Shown here: piece after piece, positions 34,316 through 47,507 of the stretch
Layout of the letters: each line of letters opens with the position of its first letter
Position numbering within the stretch: the first letter of the stretch is position 1
Assembly: GCA_009733575.1 (NCBI GenBank)
Contig: ML769714.1
Span: 1 to 64,000 of the forward strand
Length of the DNA: 64,000 nt
Origin: Gymnopus androsaceus JB14
Lineage: Eukaryota > Basidiomycota > Agaricomycetes > Agaricales > Omphalotaceae
Direction of reading: 5' to 3'
Made by a program: the position numbers and the translations under genes
The notes under the pieces: model-generated
The model's database searches: none
Told to the model about the DNA's origin: nothing
The model's input: only the letters and a program-made list of their open reading frames with translations

Positions 34316-35030
34316 GAAAAACTAAAAGCAAGCGCCTCCACTCCTCCTAGCACGCCTCTATCCCAAGTTCAGGCTCAGGTTATCCACACTCTAATCTCCC
34401 AGATGTCGCTCGACCGCTGGATCCATCCACAACAAGCTCGCTGGACTTCCCGGCGTCCCGGTCCCTTCAAAACTCGTACCATCGTCCTCCTCATCCCTTG
34501 CTGCGGCTTTCGTCATTGCAGTTGTCTGTATATTGAGTGCAGATGTGTGGGGTGATGAAGCGGATAGAGATGAGTGCAAATGCGAATGCGAATGGAGGTA
34601 GGAGTGTGAGTTAGGAGAACGGTAGTGGCTGGCAGTAGCATTAGCATGGATAGTGGGATCAGCATCAACATCCGATGAGTCTGGGTCACCGTCGGAGGAG
34701 ATGATACTATCTCCTTCGAAATCGTAAAACGTAGTATTCCCGACGCCTTCATCTTCATATTGGAACTCATACGAATTGTATGAGTGATCACGTAGAGCAG
34801 AATTTTGACCATGATCATACGAATGTGAATGATACTCAGGCTGAGATCCATAAGGGTCTATACCAGAGAGACGGACGGAATTCGCTTGTGGCGACCGTCG
34901 AGAATGTGTAGGGCGTTTCCTCCTATGCATGGAATGCCTCCACTGGTTTTCGCTGTCGTCCAAGTTCGAATCTACCGCATCCCCACCGGTATCTGACTTG
35001 TTCATATCATCCACATAGATATCTTCCTAA
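34316..35030 (-). pseudogene. Truncated duplicate of the Ser-rich coiled-coil gene
   Basis: Nearly identical to the 3' end of the gene at 39439-42569: 207 codons from DDMNKSDTGGDAVDSNLDDS to AVERHLGD. The 5' two thirds are missing. A TTG-to-TAG change ends the frame ten codons early relative to the parent. The homology continues downstream to about 33840. The other edge, near 35026, stops a few bases short of the Spt5-like ATG at 35032. Confidence 0.85.
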
Positions 35031-35031
35031 G

Positions 35032-38000
35032 ATGAGCACAGCGCAATCGATCCCAGAAAGAAAAGTCCCGAGCGCCCAGACTTTCCTTTTTCAAAATGAA
35101 ATCTGGACGCCCGCGTCGCGTAGCCTGCCGAGTCAGACACGTGAACACTTTCTTGTCTCTTGCTTCCGTACCACCACCATCAAACTCAAGGTAAGTGCAG
35201 AGTATGAATAGTTAGACACGTAATTACATAGAATTACAATAATCAAAATTCAAATCTTTCAAGTCTGAAAGTAACGAACAAAACTGACATTGTGTTTTCA
35301 TAGAATCAAAAAATAGGGAACGAAACCTCGCACTTTCGAACCGAGAAGCTCTTCCAATCCATTGACCGAAATCAATATGTTGAACCAGGTATAATTCTCA
35401 ACCATAACCTCATGGAGATGGGGAGCGCAATGACTTACAGAGAAGCTCCTAGTACATCGACCTTGAAGCACAATTTGCCAGCGATGATGAATTTAGTGAT
35501 GTAGAAGGGTTTGAGGACAGTACGTGCTACACCTGGCTTTTTCTGTTCCGTATTACTCACTCACTCTTTAGGTGGATTCATCGACGACGGCCCAGTCAAC
35601 AGCCTCGGACTATCTTCTCCAATCTCGACATCCTCTTCTTCTATTCCTCCCCTTTCATCAACTCCCAACAAAGGTTTGGACACTCTTTTAGCACAGATTG
35701 AAGGTCGCTACATGTCCCAAAAAACGTTACTGGAGGTGGATGAGGAGCATGAAGATGAATTTGTTCTAGGTCGAAAAAGGCTTGCACTGCGTGAACGAGA
35801 TTGGCACCTTTGGCAAGTAAAATGCACTGTCAGTTCTTATCTACCTTCAGAATACCTTCCTGTATACTCATTTGCTTATCCTTCAGCCTAGACAAGAGTA
35901 CCATATAATATTCGAACTGATATCGAAACACGAGATGTTGCGCACTGAGCTACGATCCGCGTTCTATAATCCCCGTGACGCCGGTTACGTTTATCTAGAA
36001 GCCCAGTTCTCAAAGTCAGGCCCTCAGTCTCTGAGGGAAGTTCTAAGGAGCCTTTATGATACCAAGATGTCTACCTTGGCACTTGTCCCCGAATCGGAAT
36101 TGAATAACTGTCTACACATGCACGACGAGAGGGGCTTTGCCCCTGGTCAATGGGTGCAGATTAGACGGGGCCTTTATCAAGGAGACGTGGGGCTTGTTCA
36201 TGAATCGTACAAAGACAATGACTCGGCGAGGGGTGTCAAGGTCTTGGTAGTTCCTCGGCTTAACTTGCAGGCAGGGTCAGAAAATTATTATGCGCCATCT
36301 TCTAAGCGCAAGCGCGGCGTTCCTCGTCCATCTTCCGAGCTTTTCGAACTTGCCAAATGCAAACATGCCCTGGTCAAGCGCGGGGATAGATATATATACA
36401 AGTCTTGGGCTTTCGAACATGGCCTTCTGCTCAAAGTTTTCAACTTAAGCTCCGTCTCTCCTGCTCGCGAAATCCCTATTTCACTTTTCCATCTCTTCTC
36501 AGAGTCAAAAAAGCGCGCAGGAAAAGATCTCTTTGATACTGCCACAATGCCCTTACCTTCATTCTGGCATTTTGATCCTGGAGAAAAAGTCATAGTTCAT
36601 TACAAGGATCACCCAACATTTGGGACAGTATTGATGTCGGAACAGGAAGCGGGTGAGATGGAGAAATCATGGTGTGTTGTTGATGTTGTCAATCAGGGTC
36701 ATCAGCGTGTTATGGTGCGGTACTTGGAGAAGAACATTATCCCTGGCAATTTTGTTGAAGTATTGCGAGGAGCTTATACTGGAAAGTCAGGTTTTGTGGT
36801 TGGCAAGATTGATGATCATCTTGGAATCTGTATTGGTGCTCGTACAAGCGGAATTGTAAGTGAAGAGATTGTCTACTTGGACCAAACTGCTCACTCAATA
36901 CATCAGGACTTCAGGGTTCATGCTAATTCCGTGAAACTTGCTACACCAAATTATTCGAACACTGAAACACCCTGGTTAAACGTTGAAGTGAAGCTCTTGG
37001 CCCAGCCATATGCAGGGCAGACAGGATGGGTAAAGGATGTTTTTGTGGATTCCAACCGGTCTTTACAACTTTTGATCTACCTTTGTACTGGAAATACCTG
37101 TACTGTTGGCCACTCGGAAGTACTGGAACGTTGGTAAGTAACGGACAACTTGTAGCACTCATAATTATTAACTATACCAAGGACTGGAAAACTGCTGCTT
37201 GATCATCAACCACTTAAACCTCACCAAAGCCAGTTTGATGTGGAAGTGCCGTGGAAAGATGTTGAAGTAATCATACAGTCTGGGTCATTTGCCTCCTCCA
37301 TTGGCATTGTCAAGGATGTTCGACGAGATTTCAGAGGCTCACTCTGTATTTTGCTGTGGATTGCCCAGCATAATTGTTCGGTTGAGGTTGATCACTCTGC
37401 TGTCATGGAACACCGGTGAGTACAACTTATGTGTCTGTTCTTCATTTAATGACACCTTTTATAGAACCTTCATGCCATTGTTCCAATCACTTCCTCTTCA
37501 TGATCATCAGCTCGAAAGGTTCAGTGTCAATTCTACCTTTGAAGCAATGCGGACAGGCCCAGTGCCTTGGGTTGGTTTATTGGTGGATTTTGTCAAAGGG
37601 GAGTATAAAACAGAGCATGGTGCTGTCAGAGATGTCAACCGATATGTAGTGGATCCACACAACCCTCAAGGACGGAGTGGATTGACACTTACTGTAGAGC
37701 GTTACACCTTCTCTGCCAACTCATCCAATCAACTAGTGAAGGTAGACTACAGTGCAGTCAGGTATCATAAGTATGTGCTCCCTCTCCAGGCTGGAAGATA
37801 ATCTGATCATCCCTAGGACCAAACATCTCCTATGTGATGTATTTATGCCCACTGCCAAACAGTCATTCTACATACCCAACACTATTTACAATCAACAGCT
37901 TCCTGACATTCTGGAGTCAGTGCCTTCTGATGCATCAATGCCAATGCCCATTGCATTGACACCAATGCCGAACGATTTCGAGAGGGAGACTATCTTCACT

Positions 38001-38672
38001 GGTATTTGGGCTCCTGACTACGTATATCTGGACCCCCTCGAGCCACAACAGTCTCCTGATCCCATACATGCTTCCAAGTCACCACAAACCCCTGATTCCT
38101 GGCCTGCATCTCCACCCTTGCCTGCACCTATGCCTGAACGACCCCTGCGGCATTGGATACTACATCCCAAGCTTCTGGGTATTCCAATCCAGGTTGACAT
38201 CAATGGTGGATCACTGGACACCTCAACAAAGAAGGGTGGGATCTTTGTGAAGACAACAAATAGTGTGAATGGGATTGGTGTGGTATGTCAGCGCTTGGGC
38301 CAGACCATCTCCATCCCGTACACCTCCATTGTCTCATTCCACAAGCGTCCAAAACCTGCAACAGAGAAAGCTCTAATGGTTGTTGCACGAGGTTGTCCTG
38401 AGTACATCGGGATGTTTGTTCGGCAAATTCATCATTTCTATGAAAACGAGAAGACCGAGGAGAATCATATGCTCCAAGTTGTCGCAGTTAATCGCTCTGA
38501 GTCTCTCGAAAGTACAGATCTCAATTTTCTTGATGTGCATCCCATGGATCTGGAATATGTCCAAGAGACTGCTGAGGAGCGTAAATATTCCAAGGTGATG
38601 TTGCAGGAGACGAGGCTTGAAGCGCAGTATAACCAGGTTTCTGTTAGACCTCGACAGAAACACTTGTACTGA
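35032..38672 (+). CDS. Spt5-like NGN/KOW protein
   Basis: Eight exons join in frame: 35032-35190, 35317-35388, 35453-35519, 35572-35828, 35887-37133, 37182-37415, 37465-37770 and 37817-38672. They encode about 1,065 residues. An acidic N-terminus (DLEAQFASDDEFSDVEG) precedes an NGN-like domain (WHLWQVKCTPRQEYHIIF). Several KOW-type segments follow: PGQWVQIRRGLYQGDVG, PGNFVEVLRGAYTGKSG, NVEVKLLAQPYAGQTGWV, DVEVIIQSGSFASSIG and VGLLVDFVKGEYKTEHG. Spt5 with Spt4 clamps elongating RNA polymerase II. This protein has the layout but lacks a recognisable C-terminal phosphorylated repeat and has an unusual C-terminus, so it is probably an expanded paralogue, a type frequent in Agaricomycetes, rather than the essential copy. 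Direct repeats of gene fragments flank it. Confidence 0.82.
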
Positions 38673-38839
38673 TGGTACCAAGCTCAAATCCATAGTCACG
38701 TAAACCTATACCTATCTATACCTCATATGAGACTACATTTTGTAAACACCAGGTACCAAGTACAATAAACAACCATCTGTATATAGCACAAGGTCAATGC
38801 ATATGGTCCGCAACGACCTAAGACTATTGTGTTCTCATA
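38673..38839. other. Short intergenic segment
   Basis: Holds the probable 3' untranslated region of the Spt5-like gene (AATAAA near 38764). Nothing else seen. Confidence 0.4.
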
Positions 38840-38995
38840 ACTGAGTGGCACATCTGCGTTTGTACGTCCGATTCCCAAGATTCATCACCCGACACTCTGC
38901 TTCGGGCATTCGAGTTTGGAGGCAGGTTATAAAGTTCGGTTCGAGCCATATCGGCCCTTCGATACGTAGTGATAGATATTGTGACATTAATATTG
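38840..38995 (-). pseudogene. F-box leader scrap in duplicated block
   Basis: This segment is homologous to about 33835-33980 and to the first codons of the F-box genes (…RIEGPIWLEPNF-type on the minus strand). It marks the start of the second copy of the duplicated block that continues to about 40105. Confidence 0.5.
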
Positions 38996-39438
38996 CAGAA
39001 GCGCGAATAGGAGCGCTTATTCTGACGCATCACTTCAAGTTGGGAAGCAGGTTCAAGGGAAGGAGAGCGAACGGATTCGATTCAGATATATTCTATCTGC
39101 AAGAAGATATAAACAACAGCGAGAATCGCAAAACCAAGCATAAGACATAATAAAGCACAAGTAGTATGGCAATTATTCTAAAAAATACAGATATCCAATC
39201 CGAAGATGCAAGTAAAGATGAGTAAGTAAATGATATGTGCATGTTGTGCCAGAATAAAATAGCATGCGAAGTAAGTGTAAGTATATGCAATCTATGAAAT
39301 GCGAAGAGATGAAAAAAAAGATGATGCACAAAATTCCCTTGAGATCCAAAAGTCGCAAAGTCAAAAAGTCAAAAAAAAAAAGCAGGCAAAGAAATGGAAA
39401 AACTAAAAGCAAGCGCCTCCACTCCTCCTAGCACGCCT

Positions 39439-42400
39439 CTATCCCAAGTTCAGGCTCAGATTATCCACACTCAAATCTCCCAGATGTCGCTCGACCGCTG
39501 GATCCATCCACAACAAGCTCGCTGGACTTCCCGGCGTCCCGGTCCCTTCAAAGCTCGTACCATCGTCCTCCTCATCCCTTGCTGCGGCTTTCGTCATTGC
39601 AGTTGTCTGTATATTAAGTGCAGATGTGTGGGGTGATGAAGCGGATAGAGATGAGTGCAAATGCGAATGCGAATGGAGGTAGGAGTGTGAGTTAGGAGAA
39701 CGGTAGTGGCTGGCAGTAGCATTAGCATGGATAGTGGGATCAGCATCAGGATCCAGTGAATCTGGGTCACCGTCGGAGGAGATGATACTATCTCCTTCGT
39801 AATCGTAAAACGTAGTATTCCCGACGCCTTCATCTTCATATTGGAACTCATACGAATTGTATGAGTGATCACGTAGAGCAGAATTTTGACCATGATCATA
39901 CGAATGTGAATGATATTCGGGCTGAGATCCATAAGGGTCTATACCAGAGAGACGGACGGAATTCGCTTGTGGTGATCGTCGAGAATGTGTAGGGCGTTTC
40001 CTCCTATGCATGGAATGCCTCCACTGGTTTTCACTGTCGTCCAAGTTCGAATCTACCGCATCCCCACCAGTATCTGACTTGTTCATATCATCCACATAAA
40101 TATCTTCCAAAGACGATGCATCAAACTCTGACGCTGATCGCTCAACGCCTTCACCCGACTCGTACATCAACAAAGACATGTTTTCCGGTGGTTGGGGGAA
40201 TATTGACGGAGGCCTCGACGAAGATGCGGAGGAAGGTGTCGACTCGGTCGCCCATCTAGGTCTGCCACGCACATGGTAGTCACTGACTTGGGAATCGGTA
40301 GGGAGCGCGCTGGGATCAGAAGGACCATCTGCGTCAACTAAGATCCTGGTCATTCCAATGGTATCCCCAATTGCTCCACTCGCCTCCGCCAGCGCATCCT
40401 CTAGCTGTTCGATCCTCTTTAACGCCTCCTCCGCCCTCGTCTCCGCATCAGCTTCAACACAGGCCTTCTCCCGTTGAGCGGCATGCAATGCTTGACGGAG
40501 TTTAAGGTTGATGTTTTTAAACTCGGCCAAGGTGGATTCCGCTACTACAGCCCGAGACTCTGCTTCCGCTAGTCTCGATTTCATTTCTTTAGCCTCCTTC
40601 ATTTCCTCCCGCCGCCTTCCCCTCTCTTCCTTCAACAGGATTTCCATTTCGGCCAGTTGAGCTTCTAGATGCTCCCGTTCCGGGTCGTTCTGTTTAGCTT
40701 CACTCAACGCAAGTGCATCCCGAAGTTCATCGTTCTCTGCTCTAAGTATGCGTGTTGACCGCTGGGCGTCCGAGAGCGCGGCAAGCAGGGCAGAGGTCTC
40801 AACAGAGTGTTGGTCTTTCAACTGTTGCAGCTCGGATGCTGATGTTGATGTGTGTGCAGCGACTGAAGGAGCGGGGGAAGAGAAAGTCGGGACATTCAGG
40901 GTAGATGAAGAGGACGCCAAGGTTGTATGGAACTGGGATGAAGAAGTTTTCTGGGGCTGAGCTTGACTTTGACTTTGGACGAGATACTCTCTCGTTGCTT
41001 GTGCTGAAGCGGAGGCACTCAAGCTGAGACTTGTCGCTGCAGTCGAAGCACTCCGTATACTCCCACTCCTTGCTGAAGCTGAACGAACCGAGTTTGAGCG
41101 AGCAGAAAAGCCAGAAATGGCGGAAGCAGCTACGGAGGCTGAACGGGGATGAGGGCCCAGAACGGGAGAGCCTGGGGAGTTTGGGGAGTCGGATGTATAA
41201 GAAGGTGTACCCCGGAACCGAGGACGGCTAGGGCTACTGGGTGCAGATGCAGACGAAGGGGAAGCCGGTGGAATCGAATCAAAGTACGAATGTGACGATT
41301 CTGACCCCAGTAATCCTGCAGCCTTGAACGCCTTGGCTGTGCGGGGTCCGAGCCATTCCGTTATAGGAGGTCGTTGTAAATTTCGGCGAGCCTGAGGCGG
41401 GTCGCCAGCGTCGCTCTGACTCGCGCCAAAATGACTGAGACTCCTAGTATGAGTGGTGTAATGATGTCTCCGAGTGGTTACACTAGGATCCCTGGCAGTT
41501 ACGCTTCCAGCCTTCGATGTCGACCTTGGCTGGTCATCGAAACTCATACTTCGGTTCCTCGTACGAGTGGGAGATAGAGGTGTCCGTCCTGAGGCGGAGG
41601 CACTCATACTTGTCCCGGGCCTCGCTGCGGATGCCGAACTTCCTGGTCTGGATATGGACACAGATGACCGGGAGTCGTCAGAACTTGGATCGCGGATATA
41701 GGATGGCCTGACGAGGCCTAAATGGCTAGCGTTTTTAACGCGCAGGGATGAGTACGGTGTAGAGGCATGCTGTGGATGTAGCGAGGTTTGGATATTGGAT
41801 GATGGTGATCTAGGGGAAGGTGGTGCTGATATGATACTGGGGAAAAGCTCAAGTTATTCGGACTGAGCAAAGCGGCCAGCGCAGGGTCAACCTGTAATGC
41901 ACTATGCACTTGGGCATTTATTGACGATGGGGAGCGGGGAAGGTGCAGAGATGAGGCGGAAGCGGAATTAGGGTTCCAACCGGGTGAGGGAGACGGAGAT
42001 GGAGACGTCGAGAAAGAAGCAGACTGAGACTCTGATTCAGAAGGTAATGCCGGTAGGTGTTTCGATAATGATTCGGCGAATGATATCCCAGATGTATCCG
42101 CTTCAACAATAGTGGATAGGTCTACCGGCGACTCTGTATATGACTTGTTAGCAACATCTTTGAAAGAGGAAGGTAAAAATATACCTGGCCGTATATCCAT
42201 TATCTCCGTCTTCTCTTCCACCTTAAGTTCATGGAGCCGTGTTTCCTCCCTGCCATCTCTACTTACACTTCGACTCCCTGCTTTCCTTCCGAGTGTCATC
42301 GAACGACGAACGATATCAAGCGATGAGGAGGAGGATGTGGGGATATCATTCCCAGTTTGAGCTGAGCCGTAACCTAGATTTAAAGAAGCCCTTGACCTCG

Positions 42401-42569
42401 GTAAATTCAGAGAAGGTCTCGACGGTGACACAGGTCTTTGCGACGAAGTAGGGGCAAAAAGGGTCCTCAGAGATCGCAGTGTAGGAATTCCGCTGCGTCC
42501 GCCTCCTCCGCCATTAGAGTTGGTGGGTATTGGGGGTTTGTTTTTCCCCTTAGATGAGATGGTCGACAT
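39439..42569 (-). CDS. Ser-rich coiled-coil protein (one apparent frameshift)
   Basis: A start at 42569 (MSTISSKGKNKPPIP) runs in one frame to about 41820; the rest lies in a second frame ending at 39439. A one-base gain or loss beside a GGGG run near 41810 would join HLP to SPSSNIQTSLHPQH and on to YSSLRVKNASHLGLV, giving about 1,040 residues. The first half is low-complexity Ser/Pro/Arg. A long coiled coil (ELQQLKDQHSVETSALLA to RIEQLEDALAEASG) spans the middle, and an acidic, His/Ser-rich tail follows. An intron probably precedes the start (gtacgt...tatag, about 42573-42632). Function unknown; the layout suits a scaffold or polarity-type protein. The 3' quarter is duplicated at 34316-35030. 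Confidence 0.68.
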
Positions 42570-42911
42570 CCTATAAAGGAGTTGTTTAGCAAGATTAGTG
42601 AACACTGAACATGCAGGTAGAGAATAGACGTACTTTGTTGCTGGGTCTAAACCTTATGAATTATGTAGGATATTTATCCACAAAGGCTCAAGCCGCGACC
42701 CAGAATCAGCCCCATTCACGGTAGTTTGTTCTGCAGTTTGTCCTGGTAAGAAAGAAAGTCAAGTTGAAGCAAGGCGGGCGTCTATACAAGTTCTTTTTGA
42801 TTCCGCGGACCGTACTAAAATTCCACGGGCCGTTTCAACCGTCAAGGACTTTTCAAAAAGTGAATTCAGGAAGTGTAGATTGTAATCAAGTAGAGTACGT
42901 TGAGCATGTAT

Positions 42912-45223
42912 TTATTTAATGTATCTAGCATAGTCCCACTCCATTTTTCGCTTTCCTGCCCATGATCCTGCTTTCGGCTTTCCTTTCTCCGCAAATGCTG
43001 GTCCTGTTAAAGTCGCGATCTCTATTGGCACCGACTTCACTAATACCTCCCACCCCTCCGAATCCACTGATGTCTCCCACTCATCCGACTTGACTGACGC
43101 CTCCAAGTCCTCTAGCTCCTCTAACTCCTCCACTTCATCTAATGACCCCAACTCGGATGATACCGACTCCTCAACCTTTGCCTTTTCTAGCACCTTCTCC
43201 TCTCTCAACGTCTCCTGCTGCAACTTCAATTCTCGTTTCAGATCCCGATAACGCTCTGCTCCCATCTCCTTTATGTTGCGTTTCTTTGCAGCCTTTCTCG
43301 CATTCCTCGTCCCTTTCTTGGGAAGTACCTGCACAAACCGTCGAGCAATGACTTGTTCAGTCAATTGCTTGATTTTAGCATCCACCGTACTCGCAGCAAC
43401 ATCTCCAGGCAGAATGCGACTCATAATAACCTGGCAATCTCTGCGAAACCTGACGAGTCCTTCGTGTGGAGCATTCTGCGCAATGTTCTGTGATTGGAAC
43501 CGTTAGATAAACACAGTGCATTTCTAGCAAGAACGTACTGTATTTGAAACGAAAGGGCTCGACAACGATAACCTGGGTTGCTCGGTTTTGGGGCGCTGCA
43601 ACGCAGGCGGGTAATACTACCTGCTTTGACATCTATAGTTTGTCGATGATAATATTGATATTCTTTGCCCCAATACCTGTAAAAGATGCGTCAGCGTGCC
43701 GTTTGAAGATAGTAACAAACACACAAACTTGAACCAAGCATACAATGCTTCCTGCAACGAAAGATCGGCTGCAGGTCGCCAATGACCAACGTCGGGAAGG
43801 CGGTATTTCGTTAAATCCTTCGCCGTACTTGAATTGGCGTTTCGTATGTTTGGCGTATATTGAAAGCTTGGAAGTAATCCCAGGTTCTACAAGGTGATGC
43901 AACGTGAGATGCATGGATTGTTAAAGGAGTGAAAAATTGTCTACCTGAAGAACGGCAATTGTCATGAATGTGAATGTATGGGTGTTGATATCGAATGTAG
44001 GAGGATACTTTTTGGAGCCACGTTTGTAGTGACCAAGACGCGAAGCCCAGGTATCAAGGCATTTGAGCATCGGTCGCAAGTACGGCAGTTGCTTGCAGTA
44101 GTGATCGATCCAGTCGGCGAGGAACAAGCCAGGCTCGTCGTGTGCCTTGATATTGCCCACAAGTCCAGTCTCGGGATCGACAACTTGTACTAGATTTATA
44201 CATTTCAGTCAACACGTTCGGGAAAAGGAGATAAAAACCAACTTATGCTAGGAGCGGGTTTCTTGATAATATCATATCCTGCTTTACGCAAAGTTTTCCA
44301 CATATGGCTGAAGAGTGTATGGATCAGGAAAGAGCACAAAAGAATACTGCGGTGGAGTGAAGTTACTTGTAAGAGAATTCCCTTTGATCTGCGAATCAGA
44401 TTAGAGGTGAAAATGGAAGAAGCGATTTTGACACACACACCTACTGGCCTGTCTTTGGGTTTGACTCCGTCCGGTATACGTGTATCCTATCGTTCAGATT
44501 TCATTGATCGCTCAAGCAAGTAACTGTTGTCGAAAGACTCACTATAATGGCCATATCCAACTGATCAACTCTGGCGGAAACATCGTATACCGCGCCACCA
44601 GAGATTCTAACCTGGAACCTCTTGCCGTACATGGACGATAGCGAGATTCGGATGCCATTAAGCAATCTCTCGCGGTTGTTTACTACTCCCAAAGGTACGG
44701 CGAAGCCCTATCCGAAATTTGAGTGAACATAATACCAGAAGCAAAAGAACAACGCACAAATTGAGACTTGTGCAACACTCGCGCGACTGGGAAACGACGG
44801 GACTTGCGTGACACTCGGAATGGCAAAGGAAGAAGGAAACGAGGTTTATTGGAGTGTACTGGCGAATCTGAAGACTTGTCCTTCACAGTGTTCTTTGGCC
44901 GACTGGCATCCGTTGAATGATACAAGCGCCATCGGCTGTATAAAGGTCTTGGAGAGCGCAGGTCAAAACGCAGGCTAGGTGGTGTATATGTCGATCGGGG
45001 AGAGTTTCGAGGGGAATAGTTTCCATGCACCTACGATAAATCTCAACCAAAACACCCTTGATCATATTTAATAGCGTACCTTTTTGCGAGTCTCTCGGCC
45101 GATGAATGTCCCTAGACGTCGTTTATTTGGCAAAGAAGCTTCTCCATGACTCAAGTTTAAGCGAAGAGCTCGTTCATAGAGAGGCTGCCCTTGAAAGAGT
45201 TGTAGTATAGAGCAGCGTCTCAT
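42912..45223 (-). CDS. Nucleotidyltransferase-fold protein of the non-canonical poly(A) polymerase type, probably inactive
   Basis: A multi-exon gene. The Arg-rich start MRRCSILQLFQGQPLYERA suggests mitochondrial targeting. The core reads SGGAVYDVSARVDQLDMAII, DTRIPDGVKPKDRPV, a 22-nt microexon, HMWKTLRKAGYDIIKK, QVVDPETGLVGNIKAHDE, and PYLRPMLKCLDTWASRLG. A PAP-associated segment follows (LQEALYAWFKF, then KEYQYYH and TIDVKAGS), then a Lys/Glu-rich tail. This order matches Cid1/MTPAP-type nucleotidyltransferases. The family's GS is GG here, the first Asp of the S-D-x-D motif is Gln (DQLD), and the third catalytic Asp is Asn (GNIK). If the alignment holds it cannot transfer nucleotides and would act as a binding or scaffold protein. 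The frame is intact across about ten exons. Confidence 0.68.
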
Positions 45224-45292
45224 GGGCCTAGCCAGGACATGAAAGTTGGAAACAGATTATTTTGCGCGCTAATGCCATAGGCGCCAGGGCGA

Positions 45293-45725
45293 TCACTCTT
45301 GCGAGTTGAAGATTACGGCTGTGATTGGGACTTCGTTCTCAAAATAAAATATAAGTTTGAATAATCCTTCATTTTGTACCTCAGCTGCGGGGACGGATGG
45401 ATTATGGACGAGTACTTTCAAAATCGAACGCGATTCGATGAATTCAAGAACTTGAAGATGCTGGTTGAGTCGCAGTTCGTCTTGAAAGATGTCATTTCCG
45501 TTGGAAAAGACTATCGAAGCACTCGTCGAAGCCATACGCACCGTATAACGCAAAACATCATACTGCTGCTGGTATTGTACATTTCGTTCCCAATCGTCCT
45601 TGGGACATATCCTTTGGCTTGTTTCGTAGGCTCTAAACGAAATTTTGACTTGGAGGATTCCTCCGATTTCCCTCGCCTTGCAACGCGGCCCATACTACGA
45701 CTTCTGCTCGAAGAAACAAGAAAAA
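45293..45725 (-). pseudogene. Unrecognised broken ORF
   Basis: After a possible acceptor (gagcag near 45718) a frame starts MGRVARRGKSEESSKSKF and reaches IGNEMYNTS. The protein-like continuation QQYDVLRYTVRMASTSAS to VPITAVIFNSQE lies in another frame. A plus-strand ORF overlaps. The neighbourhood of 50767-50955 is weakly homologous, so it may belong to the duplicated block. No family recognised. Confidence 0.28.
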
Positions 45726-45825
45726 TATTATCACAAGAGCAGTTAGCTAAAGCACATACTTAGTATTAGAAAAATAGCAATGGCGAATGATCCATGGTAA
45801 GAAATGAGCATTTAACAGGAAATAA

Positions 45826-47507
45826 CTAGTTAAACTCCAAGACAAAATCGTCGTAATCCTTCTCCACAACAATGATTCTGCCCGAAAGACGTTCACAAAT
45901 GTCTTGCCCTATGTCACTCTCTCGCAGTTTCGCCTCCAAAGCAAACGTTTCCAGTGGTACGACTCCTTTGCCGCTGTATATCGAAGCAGTAGTTCTAGAC
46001 TCCACCAATTGGGTCACATCATTGGATGCGTCCGCATAATAACTAGTCCTCCAAGTTAATGAGGGAGATGGAAAGAGAGCGCATATTGGGCAGGATGACG
46101 GGGTTATCGCGAGAAATGTCAATCCCGTAAATGATATCTTCGAATGCAGGATAGATTATGGAAAGAGTGAGATCCAAGATGGAAGGGTGAAGTGCGAGGA
46201 AAGCAATTGCCTCATTCCCTGGCATCCTATCAAGCTTCACTGTCTCCAAGACGGGACCTATGTTTGCAAGGACTTCGGCAAATTTCACAATGTCAACACA
46301 TATTCTCTCAAACTCCGAATCAACATCCATATCTCCACTGAAATTGCTTGGATCAAATGATGGACCACCTAGTTCCAACGTCTTCAGGAAAGGAAGATGA
46401 AGATATTTCCAACATTCAGGAGAATGGATGGCATTTAGGGCTATGCACAGTGTGGAAATATTTGAGCAGTACGTGGAAAGATGTGCCAATGAATACGTCG
46501 GATCCTGATAAATGCCCATCACAGTTAATTTGTCGAGAAGTGGTGTTTGACGAAGTACATCCACAATCGAGTAGCCACCTATATAGCGCAGTGAAAGCTC
46601 TGTCAAGTGCAAGAACAGATGTCGATGCTTGTCCATGGAAAGTAAATGATCTCCATGGAAAACTTTTAGTTGGGGACAAAACTTGAACAGTGCGAAGAAC
46701 ACCTCTCCGGAATGCCAATGGAGGAATTCCAGGTATGGAAGGTGACCCACTTCACTTCCCGAGTGTCTTTCAAGCCATTGTTCAACATGTGCTTCCCACT
46801 GAAGTTTGCTATAGCCGGATCTATACTCAAACAAGGAAGTAAACTGACGCCATCTCGGGTGATTTTCCAGGAGTATGTTATACACCGAGTGAATCAATGA
46901 CGCATCATGATCATAAGGCCATGTACTCTATCGTAACTATCATTGTCATCATGAACGACGATGACATCGAGCGGTGCGTTGGCCGACTGTGTTATAGAGT
47001 GATGAAATAGATGGATCTGCTGGGGATTTTTAAGCAATGAAGGAATGGAGACGAAAATCGAGGACCAGAAAGACGGACGAGCCAGGACTAGGTTACGCCA
47101 GAACGAGCAAACCCAAGTCAAGAAAATCGTTGGACAAGCGGCTCGCGTTTCGTCTGAGTCGGTTGGTTCACTGATTCGAATGCAGAGTCGCAGATGTAGT
47201 TGGCGAATATTTCGCAAAGAATTTCGGGAGGGACCTTCCGAATGGGTGAAGTAAGGGTTCGAGCGTTGTGCATAGCTCGGATGGTCTCCTCTCGCAGCCT
47301 TTTTGTGCGTTCCAGTCGCTGGATATCTTCCTCATAATCTGCGAGACTGGACTCTGCGCTCTGAAGGAATGTCTCGATATCTGAAAGCTCTACTGACGAT
47401 TTAGGGACGTATCCGGCTCGTAAACGATCCAAAGTGGTTCGATTAAACGGGGGGAGAAAGGCTGGGAGTTCCTTTTCGGTTTCGCAGCTACATTGAGAGC
47501 ATTTCAT
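45826..47507 (-). pseudogene. F-box/LRR-type gene copy 1, frameshifted
   Basis: A second F-box family, distinct from the 20-30 kb cluster. Start MKCSQCSCETEKELPAF, a helix (YEEDIQRLERTKRLREE), the F-box core SPIRKVPPEILCEIF, then TWVCSFWRNLVLA and leucine-rich segments to DYDDFVLEFN. Frame breaks lie near 47150, 46900 and 46045. The copy at 51046-52747 is intact at each of these points but broken elsewhere, which confirms they are indels. Confidence 0.75.

Noticed and set aside
45374..45763. 129-codon plus-strand ORF
   Set aside because: Overlaps a minus-strand frame with better protein character; neither is well supported, so only one weak entry was kept.
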